64,000 nucleotides of DNA. Source: Photobacterium profundum (GTDB lineage: Bacteria; Pseudomonadota; Gammaproteobacteria; Enterobacterales; Vibrionaceae). Position 1 is the stretch's first letter; each line of letters starts with the position of its first letter. The stretch lies in NCBI RefSeq assembly GCF_003026285.1, contig NZ_PYOD01000005.1, forward strand, positions 1 through 64,000, in the 5' to 3' direction. The notes under the pieces were generated by a model. That model was not told the origin of the DNA. It was given only the letters and a program-made list of their open reading frames with translations, and ran no database searches. Positions 18,146 to 26,551 of the stretch are shown piece by piece. Position numbers and translations under genes: made by a program.

Positions 18146-19936
18146 ATGAGTCAGTTTGATTTTGATAATATAGTTGTGGGGTCGGGGTTTGGTGGTGCTG
18201 TAAGCGCATTACGTTTAACCGAGAAAGGCTATCGTGTTCTCGTGCTAGAGAAAGGAAAACGGTATGAAGCCCAAGATTTTGCGAAGTCTAACTGGCGAGT
18301 TAATAAATTTCTATGGATGCCGTGGCTTGGGTTACGAGGTCCGCTGCAAGTTGCGTTTACGCGTAAATTGTCTGTTGTTCATGGCGCAGGTGTTGGTGGT
18401 GGGTCGTTAGTTTACGGTAATACTCACCTTGTTCCAGACGACAAAGTGTTTAATTCTCCTCCTTGGCTTGATATTCATGATGATTGGCAGCTGCGCCTCA
18501 AGCCATATTATGCCTTAGCGCAACGAATGATAGGGTTACAACAGAATGTATGGGAAGGCGAGGCAGATAAAACCTTAAAGCAAGTAGCTCAAGAGTTAGG
18601 ATGTGGTGATACTTACACGACAGTTTACAGTGGCTTGTTATACCCAGAAGATCATGATGTTTTTGGAGCTGAACCCAACGAATCCACATTAGGTGCAGAT
18701 CGTGGTGATCCATATTTCAATGGTGAAGGCCCCAAACGCAATAGCTGTAATTACTGTGGAAATTGTATGGTGGGTTGTCGAAATAATGCCAAAAATACAT
18801 TGGATAAAAACTACCTGTATTTTGCTGAGCGAAATGGTGCTGAAATTCGCGCTGAAAGTAAAGTGACACGGATTGAACCCATTGCAAATGATGCAGGTTT
18901 ACAAGATGGTAGTGCGGGTTATGTTATTACTGTTGAAGAGGGAGTGGGGCTGATAGGGCGGGAAAAATACACAATAACGACTCATGGTTTAACCTTATCT
19001 GCTGGTGTATTGGGTTCAATCCCGTTGCTGCTTAAAATGCGTGATGTTGATAAAACCCTACCCAATATTTCTACCGAACTAGGTCGTCAAGTCATGACCA
19101 ATTCAGAAACATTGCTGACAGTGAATGATCGCCATGATCGGATGCCGAGTGTTGATCAAAGTCTGGGTACAGCAATCACTTCGATGATCCATCCGGATGA
19201 TGAGACCAAGATCCAGGTTGTACGCTATGGTGCAACCAATGACGCTTCTTGGATAACTGTTCCCAATATCCCTTTAACCAGTAAACATGCAGGCATACCA
19301 CGTGTAGCCACTATGCTTGGTAATATGGTTCGTCATCCAATAACGACGTTGCGTGTGATGAATCCAGTAGGGAAAGCGAAAAGAGGGGTATGGCTGCTGG
19401 TAATGCAAACTGCCCATAGTTATATCCACCTAGAGATGCGTAAACCGTGGTATTACTTGTTTCTTAAAAATACTTGGGTTCCTACGCAATATGCAGACGA
19501 TGAAAAGTTGAGAAGCTATTTTCCGATTGCCCAAAAAGTGGCTGAAATGTATTGCAAAATAACGGGAGGAGACGCCGCTAATTTACTTCCAGAAGTTGTT
19601 GCGGGTACACCTTTAACGGCACATATGATGGGTGGTGCACGTATCGGTAATAGCGCCGAGAATGCGGTTATAGATGATAGCGGAGAGGTATTTGGTTATC
19701 AAAACCTGCGTATACTTGATGGTAGTATTATTCCCGGAAATCTAGGTGTTAATCCCTCATTAACCATCTTAGCGCTAACCGAACATGCAATGGCTCTGCT
19801 ACCCGTATTTAATGAAGAAAGATCGAATGCAATTACGCCCGTTGCATTCGCTCCAGCGCTGACTCGTAATCCATCAGCTTATCAAGGTGGGGGTGTGTTA
19901 CATCGACAGGCTGTGCAAGATAGTAATATGAACTGA
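18146..19936 (+). CDS. GMC-family FAD oxidoreductase (cholesterol-oxidase-like)
   Basis: This 596-residue flavoprotein belongs to the glucose-methanol-choline family. The N-terminal FAD-binding GSGFGG is at residues 12-17, and the C-terminal NLGVNPSLTILALTEHAM is the usual substrate/FAD segment. The conserved HMMGGARIG precedes it. A ferredoxin-like cysteine cluster C-x2-C-x2-C-x3-C (Cys201, 204, 207, 211) sits in the middle; such a motif is seen in some bacterial GMC enzymes. A GTG at 18098 would overlap the promoter region, so I take the ATG at 18146. The substrate is unknown. Confidence 0.8.
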   Translation: MSQFDFDNIVVGSGFGGAVSALRLTEKGYRVLVLEKGKRYEAQDFAKSNWRVNKFLWMPWLGLRGPLQVAFTRKLSVVHGAGVGGGSLVYGNTHLVPDDKVFNSPPWLDIHDDWQLRLKPYYALAQRMIGLQQNVWEGEADKTLKQVAQELGCGDTYTTVYSGLLYPEDHDVFGAEPNESTLGADRGDPYFNGEGPKRNSCNYCGNCMVGCRNNAKNTLDKNYLYFAERNGAEIRAESKVTRIEPIANDAGLQDGSAGYVITVEEGVGLIGREKYTITTHGLTLSAGVLGSIPLLLKMRDVDKTLPNISTELGRQVMTNSETLLTVNDRHDRMPSVDQSLGTAITSMIHPDDETKIQVVRYGATNDASWITVPNIPLTSKHAGIPRVATMLGNMVRHPITTLRVMNPVGKAKRGVWLLVMQTAHSYIHLEMRKPWYYLFLKNTWVPTQYADDEKLRSYFPIAQKVAEMYCKITGGDAANLLPEVVAGTPLTAHMMGGARIGNSAENAVIDDSGEVFGYQNLRILDGSIIPGNLGVNPSLTILALTEHAMALLPVFNEERSNAITPVAFAPALTRNPSAYQGGGVLHRQAVQDSNMN

Positions 19937-19977
19937 TCCATTTTCTCCTTTATTTATAAGTAGTTAATGTCAATTAG

Positions 19978-19999
19978 AAGCACCGTAATGGTGCTTTTT
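19978..19999 (+). terminator. Terminator after the GMC oxidoreductase
   Basis: The stem AAGCACC/GGTGCTT with loop GTAAT runs into T residues. Confidence 0.85.
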
Positions 20000-20760
20000 C
20001 TTTGTCTGATATTTAATATCAAAGTGAACTTGTATCGTGATTGTTGGAAATGTGAGTAATATGTAATTAACTTTCAGTTTGATATGATTTGTTTTTTAAT
20101 TTCTCTGGTTGTAAATCATGATTTATCGATAGAAGTTGAGTGATTTATTCTGATTTTATACTTTAATTATGATGATAAATGCATGGCGATAAATGTTACT
20201 TTTATATGTCCTGTAGCGATAGTGTGATTTGTTGGGTATTTGTCTGGATAAATATAAGAATATACTGGTTAATTATCCGTTATATTTTTATTGTTCAATG
20301 TTGAATATTCATGGCTTAATTTTTTATTTCATTGTTAGTGTGTAACTATCTGTTATTAAATGATTTATTATCATTTCTTGTTGTTTTTATTACTGCTTGG
20401 TTTTATTGTCATATTTTGTGGGTAAATATCCATTACGGGGTGATTGTAGGTGATATCGATTAATTTTATGTGTTTACTGCCTTTTTAAAGTGCTTTTAAT
20501 CCAACTTATGGTGGTTAAATGAGGCTTGAGTTTGGTGTTTTTTATCGATGTGGCACGTGAGTGGTGCGTGGGTAGTAAATTGTTCTAAAAACGAGGTTAA
20601 AACTAGTGGTAAATTTACCAACATATAAAAAATTCAGTATTTTATTTTAATGAAAACCTGTTCTAATACGCAAATCAACTGGATATAGTTAAGTATCCAG
20701 TTCAACTTTCTATTATTACCTAATAATCTGGTTTTATTTGCTATAGCTTGGGGGTTTAAA
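20000..20760. other. Long AT-rich intergenic region upstream of alaE
   Basis: About 760 bases with very low GC, no frame with a ribosome binding site, no strong hairpin and no recognisable repeat. It must include the alaE promoter. I see nothing else that I can support. Confidence 0.4.
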
Positions 20761-21240
20761 ATGTCTGTCAAAGGTCAATTCAATATGCGTAACGCAGCGG
20801 CAGATACGTTTGCCATGGTTATTTTTAGTTTTATTACAGGCATGATGATTGAAGTTTTCGTGTCGGGTATGACCTTCGAGCAGTCTTTAGCATCACGAAC
20901 CTTGTCGATCCCCGTTAACATTGCGATTGCATGGCCATACGGTGTGTTCCGCGATTACCTATTACGCACAGGTCATCGACTATCTCCCTCTAGTTGGATG
21001 AAGGGTTTATCTGACATGGTGGCCTACGTGTTGTTTCAGTCACCGGTTTATGCTTGTATTTTATTGGCTGTAGGTGCAGATAGTGATCAAATCATTACCG
21101 CAGTAACAAGTAATGCTTTTGTTTCTGGTGCGTTAGGTATTGTTTATGGGCAATTCTTAGATGTATGCCGTCGTATGTTTAAAGTACCGGGTTACTGTCG
21201 AGAGCTATCGCACCCAGAGCCTCAGCATCAAGAAGTGTAA
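20761..21240 (+). CDS. alaE: AlaE, L-alanine exporter
   Basis: AlaE exports excess L-alanine across the inner membrane using proton motive force. The 159-residue protein has four membrane segments. It matches the family in RNAAADTFAMV, IEVFVSGMTFEQS, IPVNIAIAWPYGVFRDYL and VYGQFLDVCRRMFKVPGY. A GGGGG-type ribosome binding site precedes the ATG. It is a single gene with its own terminator. Confidence 0.93.
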   Translation: MSVKGQFNMRNAAADTFAMVIFSFITGMMIEVFVSGMTFEQSLASRTLSIPVNIAIAWPYGVFRDYLLRTGHRLSPSSWMKGLSDMVAYVLFQSPVYACILLAVGADSDQIITAVTSNAFVSGALGIVYGQFLDVCRRMFKVPGYCRELSHPEPQHQEV

Positions 21241-21266
21241 TCAATTGAACACGGGGTCTAAATAGA

Positions 21267-21300
21267 AAAGGCACCTTATTGGTGCCTTTGTTGTTTTTAG
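21267..21300 (+). terminator. Terminator after alaE
   Basis: The perfect stem AAAGGCACC/GGTGCCTTT with loop TTATT is followed by a T-rich stretch. Confidence 0.85.
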
Positions 21301-21332
21301 CGATTGTGTATCTGATATTCGAGTGTTTATAT

Positions 21333-22208
21333 TTACGCTGTTTTCAAGTTCAGGTTGATCATTTCTATTGGAAAAGTCTCGCTTGGCTCGACGAGTTCAT
21401 TTTGGGCTAGAATGGTTTGCAATTCCCACTCGTTTAGCTGATGAGTTTGTTTAAGAACGCCATAACAAGCATCATGGCAATGTTGGAATGCACGCCTTGT
21501 TGAGTAACCTTTTAATAAACCCGCGGTGAACAACGAAGATATCAGATCTCCAACTCCAACGGGTTGCTGAGCAAACGTTAAATGAGGACGCTGGGCCAGA
21601 AAACAACCTTCTGGTGTGGCTAACAGCATGCTGAACTTATCGTCTGAAACACAATATAGATGCTTAACAAGAACAACTTTGGGACCTTTAGCTAAAGCAA
21701 TGTTGCAAGCTTTCACGGCATCAGACAACGAGTTAATTTCCATTTGTGCAAATTGGCTGAGCTCGAATTGATTCGGTACGATAACATCTGCCATTGGCAT
21801 TAAATGATCTACCAAGTATTCCGTAATGCCGGGAGCAACGATACAACCTTTATCCGGTGCCCCCATGACAGGATCACAGATGTATAAGGATGAAGGATTT
21901 TGAGCCTTAACTTTTTCTACGGTTCTTATAATCGCTTCACATTGTTCAGCGCTTCCTTGATACCCCGTGAGAATTGCTTTACAACGTGTCAGCGCATCAA
22001 TGTTATCAAGCCCCTGAACTAACTCATCAATATCTGAAGCTGAGAAAGCATGTCCCGTCCAACCTTGTTTATATTGAGTATGATTAGAAAATTGAACCGT
22101 ATGTATTGGCCATACTTCGAACCCCATTCTTTGCATCGGAAAAATAGCAGAGCTATTCCCTGCGTGTCCGTAAGTAACATGTGATTGAATGGACAGAATG
22201 CCATGCAT
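21333..22208 (-). CDS. pdxY: PdxY, pyridoxal kinase
   Basis: PdxY phosphorylates pyridoxal to PLP in the salvage pathway. It is a 291-residue ribokinase-fold protein. The N-terminal [20 protein letters not shown] and [10 protein letters not shown] are typical of PdxY/PdxK, and the catalytic [17 protein letters not shown] is near the C-terminus. It lies downstream of tnaA, tnaB and ridA on the same strand, 217 bases after ridA. A PLP supply gene next to the PLP enzyme tryptophanase suggests a functional link, although the gap could hold a separate promoter. Confidence 0.92.
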   Translation of the reverse strand: MHGILSIQSHVTYGHAGNSSAIFPMQRMGFEVWPIHTVQFSNHTQYKQGWTGHAFSASDIDELVQGLDNIDALTRCKAILTGYQGSAEQCEAIIRTVEKVKAQNPSSLYICDPVMGAPDKGCIVAPGITEYLVDHLMPMADVIVPNQFELSQFAQMEINSLSDAVKACNIALAKGPKVVLVKHLYCVSDDKFSMLLATPEGCFLAQRPHLTFAQQPVGVGDLISSLFTAGLLKGYSTRRAFQHCHDACYGVLKQTHQLNEWELQTILAQNELVEPSETFPIEMINLNLKTA

Positions 22209-22357
22209 AATGTTTTCCTTTCTATTAGTAACTCAAGGAGGGATCCAAATTGCGTATTTAGAGTTATAGAAATAATCTAAAAGAGCATTTGGTGATTTGA
22301 TTATTTCTTGTTTTAGGTGAACTTAAAATAATTGTGGGTATTCTAGCTTAAAATACT

Positions 22358-22387
22358 TAGCCCTATCATCTATAAATGACAGGGCTA
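22358..22387. promoter_or_regulatory. Hairpin between ridA and pdxY
   Basis: A 12-bp stem with one mismatch (TAGCCCTATCAT / ATGACAGGGCTA) lies in the ridA-pdxY gap. No T-run follows it on the minus strand, so it is a weak terminator or an mRNA-processing or stabilising structure. Confidence 0.4.
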
Positions 22388-22425
22388 CTAATTAAGATAA
22401 GAAAGAATTTTTAAAACCCTAAACG

Positions 22426-22806
22426 TTACCGTGAGGCAATAACTTCAATTTCAACTTTTGCATCCAGAGGTAAGCGAGCAACTTCAACACAAGAACGAGC
22501 AGGGAAAGTCGCCTCATGAAGATTGAAGAAAGCTTCATAAGCTTCATTTACTCGGGCAAAGTCATTTAGATCTTTTACAAATACAGTGGTTTTAACAATA
22601 TTATTGGCGTCTAACCCTGCTGCTCTGACAATCGCTAATGCATTTGTTAAAGATTGAGTTGCCTGCTCAGCAACGTCTTCTGGCATTGCTTTTGTTCCTG
22701 GATTTATAGGCAGTTGACCTGAGGTGATGACCATATTACCTAAATTCACACCTTGTACGTATGGACCAATAGCTTCAGGTGCATTGAGTGTATTAATTGC
22801 TACCAT
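22426..22806 (-). CDS. ridA: RidA family enamine/imine deaminase
   Basis: RidA (YjgF/YER057c/UK114) hydrolyses reactive enamines and imines such as 2-aminoacrylate released by PLP enzymes. The 126-residue protein has the family ends APEAIGPYVQGV and RSCVEVARLPLDAKVEIEVIA, including the arginine that binds substrate carboxylates. It begins 27 bases after tnaB. Because tryptophanase chemistry passes through 2-aminoacrylate, RidA here plausibly protects against that intermediate. Confidence 0.93.
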   Translation of the reverse strand: MVAINTLNAPEAIGPYVQGVNLGNMVITSGQLPINPGTKAMPEDVAEQATQSLTNALAIVRAAGLDANNIVKTTVFVKDLNDFARVNEAYEAFFNLHEATFPARSCVEVARLPLDAKVEIEVIASR

Positions 22807-22833
22807 TGTATTTCCCTATTTATTTGAAATTGT

Positions 22834-24087
22834 TTAGCCTGTAAACGCTGGAAGCATGCCTAGCATCGACATGAAGTGGAATACGGCAGTTAAAATACCA
22901 AAGCTAATGACGACAACAATCATTGGCTTGCCACCTGGCGCTTTAAAGCCTTTATCACCATTCTCTAATGTGCGGGCTTTTCTCACGAGAAGTGCTGGAA
23001 TAATACATGTCCAGACGGTAGCCGCAGCGCCGGCATAACCAATAGCAATGACAAAACCAAACGGAAATAGCAATGATAGGATCAACGGTGGTAGGAAAGT
23101 CACTAGCCACGTTTTTGCTCGGCCTTGTTTGGTGTCTTCGAGCTTGAATAAATCAGCCAAATAGTCAAACACCCCAAGTCCAACACCAATGAAAGAAGAT
23201 AGAATTGCCGCCATTGAGAAGGTATGGATCGCATGCGCCACTTTGTCAGATTCAATGACTGAGCCTAATGTAGTTAGTAGTGCATCTACGTTGCCACCTT
23301 GCTCAATCACAGGTCCAAATTGACTTCTAGGTAAATTCCCATAAATGCTGAACAACCATAGAACATACAGACTTAACGCTATTATTGTGCCGCCTAAAAT
23401 CGCATATTTCGCTTTTTCCTCTTCGCCGTAATAAGCACGCATTGTTGCCACAGAATGGTGATAACCAAACGACGTCAAAGCAACAGGCAGCATTGCCATT
23501 GCGTAGGGTGCGTAGCTCGTTTTTTCATTAATGGTATTAAACAAGATGGACATATCTACTTTGATCGCCAGCCCTGACACACCAAATACAAAGCTTAAGA
23601 CCATAAATAAGATTAAAACAACGGAAATTCGGTCTACTGCTCGAGTTGAGTGCCAAACGAAGGGAGAAAATACCAAAACAAACAAGATTGAAGTAATTTT
23701 GCTATCGAGGCCCAAAATATCTTGAAGGATAAGGCCTGAAGATGTGATGTAGGCGTACAGCAAAATACCCCCAACAAAGTACACCATCAGGTTATTGAAC
23801 ATGTTGACCTTATCACCAAGTATGTCTTTGGTTACCGTGTTGAAAGATACCTTTAAGTCATAATTCTTGAATGCCTCTAGCAGCATCCAACCCGAAATGG
23901 TCATGACGACCATGGTAATTGTAATCGCGAAAACTGACCATGTTGTCCATGCACCTGCTCCCGCACTTGGGAGCCCCAGCATGCCCGCACCAACGCAGAC
24001 ACTGGCGATAATACATGCCCCTCCTATTAATGACGGATGTTTTTCCTTAACACTGTCACTTGATACTAATGACGGATTCTGTTCCAT
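22834..24087 (-). CDS. tnaB: TnaB/Mtr family tryptophan permease
   Basis: This is an inner-membrane amino-acid permease of the HAAAP family, with 417 residues and about eleven membrane segments. The segments GGACIIASVCVGAGMLGLP and PVALTSFGYHHSVATMRAYYG are typical of TnaB, Mtr and TyrP. Its place directly after tnaA points to tryptophan import. A terminator-like hairpin (24163-24191) separates it from tnaA, so tnaB may be transcribed by partial read-through. ridA follows 27 bases downstream. Confidence 0.92.
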   Translation of the reverse strand: MEQNPSLVSSDSVKEKHPSLIGGACIIASVCVGAGMLGLPSAGAGAWTTWSVFAITITMVVMTISGWMLLEAFKNYDLKVSFNTVTKDILGDKVNMFNNLMVYFVGGILLYAYITSSGLILQDILGLDSKITSILFVLVFSPFVWHSTRAVDRISVVLILFMVLSFVFGVSGLAIKVDMSILFNTINEKTSYAPYAMAMLPVALTSFGYHHSVATMRAYYGEEEKAKYAILGGTIIALSLYVLWLFSIYGNLPRSQFGPVIEQGGNVDALLTTLGSVIESDKVAHAIHTFSMAAILSSFIGVGLGVFDYLADLFKLEDTKQGRAKTWLVTFLPPLILSLLFPFGFVIAIGYAGAAATVWTCIIPALLVRKARTLENGDKGFKAPGGKPMIVVVISFGILTAVFHFMSMLGMLPAFTG

Positions 24088-24160
24088 AATTCAGTCACTC
24101 TTGTAATTTCACGTTATTGGATTGATCACCCTAAACTATTTATTTTATTCTGTGCTTAGG

Positions 24161-24191
24161 AAAAAGAGCGCAACCGTAGGGTGCGCTCTTT
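24161..24191 (-). terminator. Hairpin terminator/attenuator between tnaA and tnaB
   Basis: A perfect 10-bp stem (AAAGAGCGCA/TGCGCTCTTT) is followed on the minus strand by five T residues, right after tnaA. It probably lowers tnaB-ridA transcription relative to tnaA. Confidence 0.75.
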
Positions 24192-24199
24192 GAGTGTGA

Positions 24200-25666
24200 T
24201 TAAGCTTCTTCTAGAATCTTGGTTTCCGTTTTCACCGCTGTTTGCACAGGCTCAACTTCTTTAAGTCGAGCAGTAAAGTGACGAAGTACTGCTGGCTCAT
24301 AAGTAAAATCAAGACCTTTCACATTTGCTGCGTTTGCCTTCACTTTTTGGAACGCTTCTATAACGAAATCCATATGCGTTTGAGTGTAGGTCGCACGTGG
24401 GATCGTCAAACGAAGTAACTCCGCAGGACAAGGATGTTGTTTACCTGTTGCTGGATCGCGACCGAGTAATAGAGAGCCAATTTCAACGGCGCGGATACCT
24501 GCCACTTTATAGAGTTCGCAAGCAAGAGCATGTGCTGGGAACTGCTCGGTAGAAATGTGTGGAAGCAGCTTACCTGCATCAACGAATGCCGCGTGGCCCC
24601 CAGCTTGCTGACATACGACACCGATAGTCTCCAGACCATCGACAAGGTATTGAACTTGACCGATGCGGTATGCCAGCCACTCCTGACGCATGCCGTCATA
24701 GAGGCCAACGGCAAGACGTTCCATCGCACCGCCTTCTAGACCACCGTAGGTTGGGAAACCTTCCTGAATCACACACAAAGTACGACACTCGGTGTATGCA
24801 TCCATCATGGATTCATCTTTGAAGCAAAGTAGACCGCCCATCTGTACCATGGCATCTTTCTTTGCTGACATAGCTAGGCCGTCAGCATACTTATAAGATT
24901 CACGCGTGATTTCTTCGATAGTCCAATCTTTGTAAGCCTCTTCACGCTGTTGAATAAAGTAGGCGTTCTCAGCATAACGAGCGGAGTCCATGATCACTGG
25001 AATGTCATATTTCTGTGCGATCTCATACACGGCTTTTAGGTTAGCGATAGAAACTGGCTGACCACCCGCAGAGTTACAGGTAATTGTACTCACAATGTAA
25101 GGTACGTTTACAGGGTCTGCTGCAAGGATCGCTTCTTCTAGTTTGATGAGGTCAAAGTTACCTTTGAAATCTGCATTGATCGCGGTATCAAACGCTTCTT
25201 CTGTATACACATTTTTCGCCACACAACAGTTCACTTGAGTGTGACCTTGTGTGGTATCAAAGAAGTAGTTAGACAGTGCTACCATCTTGCTACGGTCTAG
25301 TCCCTTCTCCATTTCACGTTTCTTGATAAGGACAGGAATGTAGATTTGCTCGGCACCACGACCTTGGTGAGTCGGAATGGTTAATTCATAACCAAAGATA
25401 TCTTTTACCGCGTTAGCAAGTGCGTAGTAGCTGCGGCTACCGCTGTATGCTTCATCACCACGGAACATTGCGGCTTGCATTTCTTGAGTAATGGCACCCG
25501 TGCCACTGTCAGTCAACAGGTCGATAAATACGTCTTCACTATCTAGCAGGAATGGGTTCATCCCCGCGTTTAAAATCGCCTCATCGCGATATTCACGAGT
25601 AGTGCGTTTTACTGGCTCAATAACACGGATACGGAATGGTTCAGGTAAGTGTTTAAAGTTTTCCAT
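24200..25666 (-). CDS. tnaA: TnaA, tryptophanase
   Basis: Tryptophanase is a PLP enzyme that cleaves L-tryptophan to indole, pyruvate and ammonia. The 488-residue protein matches E. coli TnaA almost throughout: it begins [20 protein letters not shown], and the PLP lysine lies in [14 protein letters not shown]. It has a C-terminal extension of about 17 residues compared with E. coli. An AAAGGC-type site precedes the ATG. Two TnaC-like leader ORFs upstream indicate tryptophan-induced antitermination. Confidence 0.97.
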   Translation of the reverse strand: MENFKHLPEPFRIRVIEPVKRTTREYRDEAILNAGMNPFLLDSEDVFIDLLTDSGTGAITQEMQAAMFRGDEAYSGSRSYYALANAVKDIFGYELTIPTHQGRGAEQIYIPVLIKKREMEKGLDRSKMVALSNYFFDTTQGHTQVNCCVAKNVYTEEAFDTAINADFKGNFDLIKLEEAILAADPVNVPYIVSTITCNSAGGQPVSIANLKAVYEIAQKYDIPVIMDSARYAENAYFIQQREEAYKDWTIEEITRESYKYADGLAMSAKKDAMVQMGGLLCFKDESMMDAYTECRTLCVIQEGFPTYGGLEGGAMERLAVGLYDGMRQEWLAYRIGQVQYLVDGLETIGVVCQQAGGHAAFVDAGKLLPHISTEQFPAHALACELYKVAGIRAVEIGSLLLGRDPATGKQHPCPAELLRLTIPRATYTQTHMDFVIEAFQKVKANAANVKGLDFTYEPAVLRHFTARLKEVEPVQTAVKTETKILEEA

Positions 25667-25863
25667 GATAATGCCTTTACTTTTATTTGGTGTTTTATGT
25701 CACCAGAAATTAATGTTTGGTTTTTATGTAAATAAAATTAATAGTATGCCTTTAATGTTATTTAATGCTTGATTTTATGGTGAGTAAAGTCGCGTCAAAT
25801 AAATAACGAAATATAGGTGTATTAACTTTGCCTCAACGAAAAGAGACGTAAATGTTTCTATAT
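25667..25863 (-). promoter_or_regulatory. tnaC-tnaA spacer, probable Rho-dependent termination region
   Basis: On the minus strand the 197-base spacer has a pyrimidine-rich start shortly after the tnaC stop (ACGTCTCTTTTCG), resembling the boxA/rut region after E. coli tnaC, and then is AT-rich and weakly structured. In E. coli, Rho terminates transcription here unless the stalled tnaC ribosome blocks Rho loading. The same role here is inferred. Confidence 0.5.
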
Positions 25864-25962
25864 TTATTTCGAGGGGAAATAGTAAGATATTTTATAATCT
25901 TCTATATACCATGGTGTTAATGATGATAATATTGAAAACTGCCATTTAAGATACATATTCAT
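25864..25962 (-). CDS. tnaC: TnaC, tryptophanase leader (arrest) peptide, tnaA-proximal copy
   Basis: This 32-codon ORF ends 197 bases before tnaA. The chosen ATG (25962) follows GGGAACATGAA; ATGs at 25956 and 25974 are also in frame. Numbered from 25962, key residues are Trp7, Trp18, Asp22, Lys24, Ile25 and Pro30, followed by Ser-Lys and the stop. In E. coli TnaC the critical set is Trp12, Asp16, Lys18, Ile19 and Pro24, which has exactly the same spacing (Trp+4, +6, +7, +12). Two residues after the proline also occur in the Proteus TnaC. It is therefore expected to stall the ribosome at high tryptophan and prevent Rho termination before tnaA. Confidence 0.88.
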   Translation of the reverse strand: MNMYLKWQFSILSSLTPWYIEDYKISYYFPSK

Positions 25963-26128
25963 TTCATGTTCCCACATAAAATCAAAGTGAAAATGAATAG
26001 TCAATATTGTAGGTTTAATACGTTAAAGCGTCTTTGCTTGTACATATTAAGTTTAACCTAACAACACCAAAAATTAGTTGTCAAAATATGTTGGATTATT
26101 GAGGGCGCATAAAAATGGCCTCTGGAAA

Positions 26129-26227
26129 TTATTCTGAAGACAAATGAAAGGACAGTTTGTGGTCTGCATTATACCAGGCTAACAATATTAGCGTCGAAGT
26201 GGATTGCCATTTGAGGTACACGTTCAT
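26129..26227 (-). CDS. Second TnaC-like leader ORF, tnaA-distal, lacking the final proline
   Basis: This is a second 32-codon ORF, 166 bases upstream of tnaC, preceded by AGGACATAAA and ATG. It aligns without gaps to the tnaC peptide, with 14 of 32 residues identical. The shared N-terminus is MN-x-YLKWQ, and Trp7, Trp18, Tyr19, Asp22, Lys24, Ser26 and Ser31 are all kept at the same positions. The position of the critical proline is Ser30 (codon TCT, one transition from CCT). It is either a decaying duplicate of tnaC or a diverged arrest peptide with altered ligand or strength. Confidence 0.75.
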   Translation of the reverse strand: MNVYLKWQSTSTLILLAWYNADHKLSFHLSSE

Positions 26228-26287
26228 TTTATGTCCTATATGAAAAAGCAATGCTTTAAACCAATAACGAAAGTATCCTATAGCTAA

Positions 26288-26314
26288 ATTGATAAATATA
26301 TACTAATTATCAAT
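26288..26314. promoter_or_regulatory. Inverted repeat upstream of the tna leader region
   Basis: A perfect 8-bp dyad (ATTGATAA-N11-TTATCAAT) lies 61 bases upstream of the distal tnaC-like ORF, in very AT-rich DNA. It could be an operator of the tna promoter. A TGTGA half-site (26319-26323) lies just beyond and could be part of a weak CRP site. Confidence 0.35.
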
Positions 26315-26551
26315 AAGTGTGACCAAGACAAGCAAAAACTCGCAAGTGGAAATTGAAAGCTTGTCATGTTGTGAACAAAGAACACTGAAAGCACATTTAC
26401 AATTATTGTCATTATTAATAGTGACAGTATGATCCCTGGTCAGAATTAAAATAATGAATGAAACATACTTGTTACTACTTAAATCGTCACCATGTACTGG
26501 TCTACTGAAACAGTACTGTGCTTTAAAATACGAAAAGATATTACCAAATAA

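Noticed and set aside
20550..20570. Sigma-54-like TGGCACGTGAGTGGTGC upstream of alaE
   Set aside because: The distance between GG and GC is twelve bases instead of ten, and alaE is not known as a sigma-54 gene.
25976..26004. TTGACT-N17-TTTTAT as a promoter directly before the proximal tnaC
   Set aside because: The start site would fall within or next to the tnaC ribosome binding site, leaving almost no leader, so it was not called. If real, it would uncouple the distal TnaC-like ORF.
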